12,238 nt of DNA from contig CAZXCK010000125.1 of assembly GCA_964639225.1 (NCBI GenBank), positions 1 through 12,238 of the forward strand, written 5' to 3'. Position numbers and translations under genes: made by a program. Of the stretch, positions 6,679-12,238 are shown piece by piece (the stretch's first letter is position 1; the number at the start of each line of letters is the position of its first letter). This stretch comes from CAZXCK01 sp964639225. GTDB taxonomy: Bacteria; Chloroflexota; Anaerolineae; Aggregatilineales; Phototrophicaceae. The notes beneath the pieces are model-generated. The model saw nothing but the letters and a program-made list of their open reading frames with translations, ran no database searches and was not told the origin of the DNA.

Positions 6679-8112
6679 ATGTCAGCAGAAAAGCCCAATA
6701 TTGTCTTTATTGTGCTCGATCAATGGCGTGGTGATTGCCTGGGTATTGCGGATAGCGTTCACCCGGTCATGACACCGCACATCGACCAGATCGCCTATGA
6801 AGGTGTGATGTTTGAGCGGGCGTATGCCGACTGTCCGTTATGCATGCCCCAGCGAGCAACAATGCTGACGGGTTACACCGGTTCTCAGCATGGTATGCCA
6901 TACAATTTCCTGAGTGGCCCCCGCTCACCGATCAATCTGGAAGATAGTCTGCCCCATCGCCTGACGCGCGAAGCCGGCTATCAGACGAAGGCCGTCGGCA
7001 AAATGCACTTCTATCCGGAACGATCCCGATTCGGATTCGAGCACATCACACTGCATCCGGATGATTACGTCAACTGGCTGGAGGACAATGGATATGGCGG
7101 CCTGTATCGCGGGCATGGACTTGGTGGTAACGAAGTCTATCCGGCGGTGAGTGCTGTTCCAGAGCGTTATACGCATACCCATTGGATTGTCGACCAAAGC
7201 ATCAGCTTTCTCTCGCAACGTGACCCCGATAATCCGTTCTTCCTTTGGATGATTTTTGAGGCACCTCACAGCCCGTTTGATCCACCCGAACCCTATGATC
7301 GAATGTATGATGATTTCGATATCCCACAACCTGCGATTGGCGAGTGGGTTGGATCAGCCGGTGAACCTGCATCTCTGATCCAACAGCGCATCAGCAACAA
7401 ATCCGATCGCATCAATCCAGCCGTACTGCGCAAACTTCGCCGCCATTACTACGGGCAAATCACCCACATCGATTATCAACTTGGACGCTTCTTCGGTGAG
7501 CTGAAGCGGCTCAATCTTGATGAAAACACCATAATCGTGGTGACATCAGATCATGGTGAGCATTTGGGGGATCATCACCTGTTTGCCAAATATACCTTCC
7601 TGGAGTCTTCAGCCCGCATCCCGTTGATTGTACGACCGCCTGCCGGACATTCGATCATGCAGCGGCGTGTCAAAACACCGGCCCTGACGGCAGATATCCC
7701 TGCGACACTACTGCACATGGCTGGGCTACAGCCTGGTGATGACGTAGAAGGTATGTCGTTGCTTGATTTGCCAGACGAACGGGTGATCTTTGGTGAAACG
7801 AGGCACTCGGTGTTCGCAACTGATGGACAATGGAAGTACATCTACTATTTTGACCCGGGTGTTGAGCACCTGTTTAATACAGCAGAAGACCCCGATGATC
7901 TGCACAACCTTGCTGATTCTCCGGGGGCAGAAGATGAAAAGATGCGTCTGAAGGCTGCGCTGCTCGGCTATCTGCGCAAACATGATCGGCCTTTGCTCGA
8001 TGAACAGGGTGAGCTGCGCGTTGTGCAAACATCAGTTGACGAAGATGCCCTGCGTGCGATGAACAATGCTGCCTGGCGTGGACCGCTGCGCTATGGACAG
8101 GGATACGGTTAG
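6679..8112 (+). CDS. Formylglycine-type sulfatase-superfamily hydrolase (sulfatase or phosphonate/phosphodiester hydrolase)
   Basis: This 477-residue enzyme is predicted to hydrolyse a sulfate ester (or, alternatively, a phosphonate or phosphate ester). Active-site elements are complete. The nucleophile motif is CMPQR (C55-x-P57-x-R59, then T64-G65), whose cysteine must be oxidised to formylglycine. Metal ligands are D14 at the N-terminus and D291-H292 (TSDHGEHLGDH). K108 and H110 (GKMH), H197 (APHSP) and K304 complete the pocket. D14 is followed by Q15 (LDQWRGD) instead of a second Asp, a pattern shared with choline-sulfatase and phosphonate monoester hydrolase branches, so substrate class is open. 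There is no signal peptide, so the reaction is cytoplasmic, after import. The start at 6679 follows GGGG at 6665-6668 and lies 4 bp after the oxidoreductase stop. The maturation enzyme (FGE or anaerobic maturase) is not in the window. It is the last gene of the operon. Confidence 0.92.
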   Translation: MSAEKPNIVFIVLDQWRGDCLGIADSVHPVMTPHIDQIAYEGVMFERAYADCPLCMPQRATMLTGYTGSQHGMPYNFLSGPRSPINLEDSLPHRLTREAGYQTKAVGKMHFYPERSRFGFEHITLHPDDYVNWLEDNGYGGLYRGHGLGGNEVYPAVSAVPERYTHTHWIVDQSISFLSQRDPDNPFFLWMIFEAPHSPFDPPEPYDRMYDDFDIPQPAIGEWVGSAGEPASLIQQRISNKSDRINPAVLRKLRRHYYGQITHIDYQLGRFFGELKRLNLDENTIIVVTSDHGEHLGDHHLFAKYTFLESSARIPLIVRPPAGHSIMQRRVKTPALTADIPATLLHMAGLQPGDDVEGMSLLDLPDERVIFGETRHSVFATDGQWKYIYYFDPGVEHLFNTAEDPDDLHNLADSPGAEDEKMRLKAALLGYLRKHDRPLLDEQGELRVVQTSVDEDALRAMNNAAWRGPLRYGQGYG

Positions 8113-8450
8113 GTCAGCTTCTGATGCTGTAGTAGTATTAGTACTCGGCCAAGTACAGGATTTCTGGTAAACGGAATGGTCGCATCACCGCGCTTGAGAC
8201 AGGGTAACACAAGCGCGGTGATGCCGTGAGCATCCTTGGCCTACGGATGTAGCAACAGACGGTCGAGGGGCAGGTTATTCGCTTGAAGTCATGAACCGCC
8301 ATATGTATGGATTCAAACCGGGATAATTAGCAGAAGTGGTCGTAAAGGGACGGCCTTGTGTCCGCCCGCCACCCCCACTCATCCCTGGCGTAAGAACGAG
8401 CAGTTGTAACAAGAAGCCATCATCGAGCGCTGCCCGGAAGTGTTTGCGTT
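8113..8450. other. 338-bp intergenic region between convergent genes
   Basis: Apart from the hairpin at 8182-8224 and a small 5-bp-stem inverted repeat (GTACT at 8141-8145, AGTAC at 8152-8156), I see no gene, tRNA or promoter here. A short stretch around 8411-8450 looks faintly coding (EAIIERCPEVFAFY) but has no start and is broken upstream by a stop. Confidence 0.6.
8182..8224. terminator. 15-bp perfect-stem hairpin downstream of the operon
   Basis: Arms GCATCACCGCGCTTG (8182-8196) and its exact reverse complement (8210-8224) enclose a 13-base loop. It lies 70 bp after the hydrolase stop and 226 bp from the end of the convergent dehydrogenase gene. There is no U-run on either strand, so it is not a classical intrinsic terminator. 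It could pause polymerase, mark an RNA 3' end after trimming, or serve both converging transcripts. Confidence 0.5.
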
Positions 8451-9482
8451 CTATACCCCAGTCGTTCTCATGCCCATCTGAAACTGCACCTTCATCCGGT
8501 TCGGATCATGTGCCGCTATTTCCAGCCCCTTCACAAAATCGTCGAGCGGCAGCACATGGGAAATCAGGGGTTCGACCTGTATTGCACCGCTTTGAATCAG
8601 CGCGATGCTCTCGTGGAAAGTGCGATTAACGGCAAAACTACCGATAACCGACAGGTCCTTGCGGAATATCTGGTAAGGGTTAAAGGACGCCTGCTGCTCT
8701 GGTGGGCAGACGCCGAACACCCACACCTTGCCCCTGGCCCGAACATAATCGAAGGCCTGCTCCAGGATACGTGGGATGCCGGTTACCTCAGCAACGATGT
8801 CAAATCCGTGCGGAGCCAGTGCGCGAAGCCGCCGCGACAAATGCTCGTCTGAGAGGATAACTTCTGTCGCGTCCAGAGACTTCGCCATTTCCAGCCGGTG
8901 CGGCACAACGTCCACCACGATTACACGGGCCGCGCCCGCTTGTCGGACGGCCTGCATCAGCAGGGCACCCATAGGCCCGGCCCCCAGCACCAGTACACTG
9001 TCACCCGGTTGCACCTGAACCCGTTTTAACCCCCATACCACGCAGGCCAGTGGCTCCACCAGCGCGGCAGCCTGGTAAGAAAGATCACCAATTGCGAAGA
9101 CGTTGCTCTGCGCCACCGCCACATACTCGGCAAAACCACCATCACGGGTGACACCTACCGCAGCCAGGTTTTCACATTGGTTTGGTTCGTTGCGCTGGCA
9201 CGGAATACAGTAATGGCAGGGGATGTTGGGATCGGCGGTAACGCGGTCGCCCGGCTTGAAGTGATGGACGTTCTGACCAACAGCCCGCACCACCCCGCTA
9301 AACTCATGACCCGGAATCAGGGGATACACGGCTTCGTACTCGCCTGCAAGAATGTGCAGATCCGTGCCGCAGATACCGGCTGCCTTAACTTCTATAAGCA
9401 CATCGTTTGGGCTGACCGACGGGACTGCAACCGTTTCGACAGTGGCCTGTCCGGGGCCGTAAATTCTGCCTGCTTTCATCAT
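8451..9482 (-). CDS. Zinc-dependent alcohol/polyol dehydrogenase (MDR superfamily, sorbitol/threonine-dehydrogenase-like)
   Basis: This 343-residue medium-chain dehydrogenase oxidises a secondary alcohol or sugar alcohol with NAD(P). Catalytic zinc ligands are C38 (AGICGTDLH) and H59-E60 (PGHEFSG). E143 (LVEPLACVVWG) fits the fourth position. The structural zinc site is complete, C89-x2-C92-x2-C95-x7-C103. The coenzyme fold carries LGAGPMG (G167, G169, G172) and D191 at the end of the second strand, favouring NAD over NADP. The start is ATG 9482, with AGGA at 9491-9494 eight bases upstream; ATG 9479 is next to it. The longer open frame to 9551 adds 23 residues unlike the family and is rejected. 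It converges on the sulfatase operon and has no shared operator. A role in the same pathway is possible but unsupported. A gene remnant on the same strand upstream suggests it once sat in a longer operon. Confidence 0.93.
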   Translation of the reverse strand: MMKAGRIYGPGQATVETVAVPSVSPNDVLIEVKAAGICGTDLHILAGEYEAVYPLIPGHEFSGVVRAVGQNVHHFKPGDRVTADPNIPCHYCIPCQRNEPNQCENLAAVGVTRDGGFAEYVAVAQSNVFAIGDLSYQAAALVEPLACVVWGLKRVQVQPGDSVLVLGAGPMGALLMQAVRQAGAARVIVVDVVPHRLEMAKSLDATEVILSDEHLSRRLRALAPHGFDIVAEVTGIPRILEQAFDYVRARGKVWVFGVCPPEQQASFNPYQIFRKDLSVIGSFAVNRTFHESIALIQSGAIQVEPLISHVLPLDDFVKGLEIAAHDPNRMKVQFQMGMRTTGV

Positions 9483-9551
9483 GTCGTCTATCCTGTGTTT
9501 ATCCGGATTCTGTGTGCGATGGTGGGCCAGTGAAACCTCAGCTTTGACCAC

Positions 9552-9662
9552 TCATGCGTAGTGCGGACTGCGAAAACCCACCAGCCGCGCCTTGATCTGG
9601 TGCAGTACGTCCACATCGGTTACCAGGTGATCTGTCTCCCCGCCGATGTGCAATGCGCGCAG
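9552..9662 (-). pseudogene. C-terminal remnant of an unidentified gene upstream of the dehydrogenase
   Basis: On the minus strand, a frame closed upstream by TGA (9665-9663) runs 36 codons to a TGA at 9554-9552. It reads LRALHIGGETDHLVTDVDVL then HQIKARLVGFRSPHYA, with natural-looking composition and the same codon bias as the neighbours. There is no ATG and no ribosome binding site. Its stop lies 69 bp before the dehydrogenase start, a normal operon distance, so it looks like the last exonic piece of a deleted upstream gene. I do not recognise the parent family. A chance ORF is possible. Confidence 0.35.
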
Positions 9663-9824
9663 TCACCGGCAGTTGGCCGAACCTGTCGAAGATAGCCCGT
9701 TACACCACCATTTAAGCGTATTGTACACGCTCTACCCCCGTCCCAGGCGATGTTATGTGCTTTTCTTTATCAATTAGCCCTAAACTGGACGCCGACAACT
9801 AACGAACAATAAGAACATTTGTTG

Positions 9825-9830
9825 TATAAT
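9825..9830 (+). promoter_or_regulatory. Consensus -10 element upstream of the ABC exporter operon
   Basis: TATAAT at 9825-9830 lies 38 bp before the start codon at 9869, in an AT-rich patch, and predicts transcription from about 9837. No good -35 is present: the best-spaced hexamer, at 9802-9807, is ACGAAC. The promoter may therefore need an activator or be weak. The rest of 9663-9824 holds no gene that I can see. It contains an ACCTGTCGAAG segment at about 9681-9691 that resembles a widespread short intergenic repeat, too short to assign. Confidence 0.5.
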
Positions 9831-9868
9831 GAGCATCTACGTGCCTATTGCAAAAGGAATGTGGCTGT

Positions 9869-11659
9869 ATGGCAATCCGCCAGGGTGAGTTTACTGTTCG
9901 AGACGATTATCGTTTTGATCGTTCCAGCGCCGTCCGCTGGATCATTTCGCATGTGTGGCGCTACAAATCGTTCCTCATCGCTAACGTCATCCTCTACCTC
10001 ATCGCCTGGACATCGTTTGCATTATCGCAGCGGTTGATCGGTAATGCCGCCGAAGAGATCCTCAATCCGACGCGGGCCAATGGTGTGCTGCTCATCGCCG
10101 CCGCCATTCTGATCCTGCGCAGTGTGGATGCGGTCGGCAGCCTGCTGGGGTCGCTGTCACTGGAGACCATTGCACAGCGACTGTCCCGCGACAGTCGCCA
10201 GGAACTGTATACCAGCCTGTTGGGCAAAAGCCAGACATTCCACAATCGCCAGCGGGTTGGCGATATTATGGCGCGTTCCACCGACGACATCAACCAGATG
10301 AATGCCATGATTAACCCAGGCGTCCTGTTCATCGCCGATACGGTCATGGGCATCCTGATGCCGCTGGTCATGATCGCCAGCGTTGACATGCGGCTGCTGC
10401 TGGTTCCAGGGATATTCGTGCTGGCCTATGTTGTCACCGTGCGCAGCTATTCGCGGCGTTTACAGCCAGTCGTCAACAGCCAACGCGAATCGTTCGGTGT
10501 GATGAACGCCGGCCTGGAAGAGACAATCTCCGGCATCGAGGTGGTCAAAGCCAGCGCCCGCGAGGCCCTGGAACGCACCAAGTTCTACCGCAATGCGCGC
10601 AAATATCGCGACGACTTCGCCCGCCAGGGACGAGTTGAGGCGACCTATCTGCCGCTGTTGTTCTATGGATTTGCGCTGGGCCTGACGTTCCTGCACAGTG
10701 TCTACCTCAATCGCATTGGGCTGATCAGTGTACCGGATATCATCGCTGTGATGGCCCTGATGGCTATCCTGCGCTTTCCGATTTTCATCTCTGTGTTCTC
10801 GTTCTCGCTCGTCCAATTGGGCATCGCCAGCGCCAACCGCGTGCTGAAGATTATCAACATCGAGACCGAGATGGACGAAAACCAAAGCGGTCACAACGCC
10901 GAGATCGCGGGCGATATCCGCTTTGAGAACGTTTCATTTGGCGACGAGCTGGGCATGGTGCTCCAGAATATCAGTTTTCACGTCAGACCTGGTGAGACCA
11001 TCGCCATCGTCGGCCAGACCGGCAGCGGCAAAAGCAAGCTGACCGAGTTCATCAATCGCACCTATGACGTCACTGAAGGCCGCGTTCTGATCGACGGCGT
11101 AGACGTACGCGACTGGAGTTTGCAGTCGCTGCGGTCGCAGATTTCACGTATTGAGCAGGATGTGTTCCTGTTCTCGCGCACTCTGGCGGAGAACATCGCC
11201 TTTGGTGCGCCTCATGCCACCCAGGAAGAGATCGAAAACGCCGCCAGAGAATCCCAGGCTCACGACTTCATCATGAGCTTCGCTGAGGGCTACCAAACGA
11301 AGGTGGGTGAACGCGGTGTCACGCTCTCCGGTGGGCAGCGGCAGCGGATCGCGCTGGCGCGGGCCTTCCTCAGCAAACCGCGCATCCTCATCCTGGACGA
11401 CTCTACCAGCGCCATCGACAGCGCCACCGAGGACGAAATCCAGCGCGCCATTAACCGCGCCCAAAAGGGTCGGACTATGCTGCTGATTACGCACCGGTTG
11501 TCACAGATTCGCTGGGCTGATCACATCATGGTGCTGGACAAAGGATGCGTCATCGCCTACGGCAACCACGACGACCTGCTACGGACATCACTGGAATATC
11601 GGCGCATCTTCTCGCGCTACGATGCCGCCCTGCCCCCGCTGGAGATCGCAGCGGACTGA
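9869..11659 (+). CDS. ABC exporter half-transporter, degenerate-site subunit of a probable heterodimer
   Basis: This 596-residue protein fuses an N-terminal transmembrane domain (about residues 30-320, with FLIANVILYLIAWTSFALSQ first and the QTFHNRQRVGDIMARSTDDI coupling region) to a C-terminal ATPase. The ATPase has Walker A GQTGSGKS with K388, signature LSGGQ 486-490, Walker B ILILDD with D510, and switch H542 (THRLSQ). The catalytic glutamate after Walker B is D511, and the A-loop aromatic that stacks on adenine is replaced near D359 (VSFGDELG). Together these suggest a nucleotide site with low or no hydrolysis, as in the TM287-type subunit of heterodimeric exporters. The intact LSGGQ would serve the partner's site. 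ATG 9869 follows AGGA at 9855-9858; the upstream TTG 9848 is less likely. The following gene, 59 bp downstream, is the expected partner. The cargo is unknown; drug, lipid and peptide export are all possible. Confidence 0.93.
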   Translation: MAIRQGEFTVRDDYRFDRSSAVRWIISHVWRYKSFLIANVILYLIAWTSFALSQRLIGNAAEEILNPTRANGVLLIAAAILILRSVDAVGSLLGSLSLETIAQRLSRDSRQELYTSLLGKSQTFHNRQRVGDIMARSTDDINQMNAMINPGVLFIADTVMGILMPLVMIASVDMRLLLVPGIFVLAYVVTVRSYSRRLQPVVNSQRESFGVMNAGLEETISGIEVVKASAREALERTKFYRNARKYRDDFARQGRVEATYLPLLFYGFALGLTFLHSVYLNRIGLISVPDIIAVMALMAILRFPIFISVFSFSLVQLGIASANRVLKIINIETEMDENQSGHNAEIAGDIRFENVSFGDELGMVLQNISFHVRPGETIAIVGQTGSGKSKLTEFINRTYDVTEGRVLIDGVDVRDWSLQSLRSQISRIEQDVFLFSRTLAENIAFGAPHATQEEIENAARESQAHDFIMSFAEGYQTKVGERGVTLSGGQRQRIALARAFLSKPRILILDDSTSAIDSATEDEIQRAINRAQKGRTMLLITHRLSQIRWADHIMVLDKGCVIAYGNHDDLLRTSLEYRRIFSRYDAALPPLEIAAD

Positions 11660-11718
11660 AGCAGATTAATCGCTAAACCTGATTTGCTGAGCTTGAGACA
11701 ACACGGGAGAGCGGGACT

Positions 11719-12238
11719 ATGGGCTTTATTATGGACGGCCTGGACGCCGAGGAATACGACCGTACTTACACCGACTGGGCGCTGGTACGGCGCATTGTGG
11801 GCTACTTTTCGAGTGAGTGGCGGGCGATCAGTGTCATCGCGCTAGCGCTCGTGCTGGGTTCGCTGATGAACACGATCCTGCCGATTGTGATCTCTGAGGC
11901 GGTCGATCAACTACAACTGGACCCGACCCGCCGCACGTTGCTCATCTTTACCGCCGCCATCACCGGACTGGGCGTGCTGGCCTGGGCGTTTGGGGCCACA
12001 AGGCAATGGCTGTCGGCGTCTTCGATTGGCAACATCGTGCTTAAGCTGCGCGCCGATGCGTTTGAGGCTGTATTGAAGCGCGACCTGTCGTTTTACGACC
12101 AGTTCGCATCCGCGAAGATCGTGAGCCGCGTGACATCGGACACGCAGGCGTTTTCGCAGGTCGTCACCCTTACAACCGAACTCCTGGGCCAGTTGCTGCT
12201 GGTGGTGCTGCTCATCGGCTATCTGTTCAGCATCAACG
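11719..12238 (+). CDS. Second ABC exporter half-transporter, N-terminal part (runs off right edge)
   Basis: The frame is open from ATG 11719 to the window end, giving 173 residues. It begins MGFIMDGLDAEEYDRTYTDW, a charged cytoplasmic lead, then the first membrane helix (ISVIALALVLGSLMNTILPI). A second follows at LIFTAAITGLGVLAWAFG, then the family coupling segment LRADAFEAVLKRDLSFYDQF and SRVTSDTQAFSQ, and the start of the next hydrophobic span. This layout matches the transmembrane domain of a type IV ABC exporter. GGGAGAG at 11705-11711, seven bases upstream, supports the start. It lies in the same direction, 59 bp after the preceding half-transporter and with no terminator between, so the pair probably forms one heterodimer. 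The ATPase domain is outside the window, so it cannot be checked whether it carries the canonical catalytic glutamate. Confidence 0.9.
   Translation, partial: MGFIMDGLDAEEYDRTYTDWALVRRIVGYFSSEWRAISVIALALVLGSLMNTILPIVISEAVDQLQLDPTRRTLLIFTAAITGLGVLAWAFGATRQWLSASSIGNIVLKLRADAFEAVLKRDLSFYDQFASAKIVSRVTSDTQAFSQVVTLTTELLGQLLLVVLLIGYLFSIN

Noticed and set aside
8225..8450. Possible CRISPR, tRNA or transposon remnant in the convergent gap
   Set aside because: No direct repeat units, cloverleaf or transposase motif could be found by reading.
9483..9551. 23-residue N-terminal extension of the zinc dehydrogenase
   Set aside because: The family N-terminus begins at the ATG at 9482, which has AGGA at correct spacing; the extension is unlike the family.
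9763..9771. TTTATCAA half-site resembling half of the LacI operator
   Set aside because: Only one arm is present, with no matching second arm; likely chance in an AT-rich patch.

Overview
The window comes from a mesophilic-looking bacterium of moderate GC content. The gene style suggests a Chloroflexota/Anaerolineae-type heterotroph: a LacI-controlled CUT1-type importer, a solute-binding protein whose predicted mature form starts with an acidic run, and paired ABC exporter half-transporters. This assignment rests on protein style only and is of low to moderate confidence; there is no rRNA or marker gene here.

Layout. At the left edge is the C-terminal end of a probable glycosyltransferase (1-123), followed by a stretch that looks like decayed coding sequence (124-581). 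The centre is one regulated catabolic locus, 642-8112, all on the + strand. It comprises a LacI-family repressor, an extracellular solute-binding protein, two MalF/MalG-type permeases, an FAD-dependent oxidoreductase of the FAD_oxidored (PF12831-like) type, and a formylglycine-type sulfatase-superfamily hydrolase. The five structural genes are closely packed. The only sizeable internal gap follows the binding-protein gene and carries a perfect 32-bp palindrome.

Regulation. Two copies of an 18-bp palindrome (consensus TGATAAAYCGRTTTATCA, in opposite orientation) lie at 652-669 and 1781-1798. The first is embedded in a near-consensus promoter (TTGACA, 17 bp, TATCAT) upstream of the repressor. 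The second lies in front of the binding-protein gene. They are strong candidates for the operators of the local LacI protein, giving autoregulation plus control of the operon.

Functional reading (inference). The importer has no ATPase gene in this window and would need a shared one. The hydrolase and the oxidoreductase have no signal peptides. The simplest model is uptake of an intact sulfated (or phosphonate/phosphodiester-bearing) saccharide-like compound, followed by cytoplasmic ester cleavage and oxidation. There is no glycoside hydrolase in the operon, so the substrate may be a monosaccharide or a small conjugate. I do not know the substrate.

Right part. A convergent zinc alcohol/polyol dehydrogenase (8451-9482, - strand) follows a 338-bp gap holding a 15-bp-stem hairpin. 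Just upstream of it, on the same strand, is a 36-codon open fragment that looks like the tail of a lost gene. A separate + strand operon then begins at 9869. It encodes an ABC exporter half-transporter with a degenerate ATP site, and a second half-transporter that runs off the right edge. Together they look like a heterodimeric exporter.
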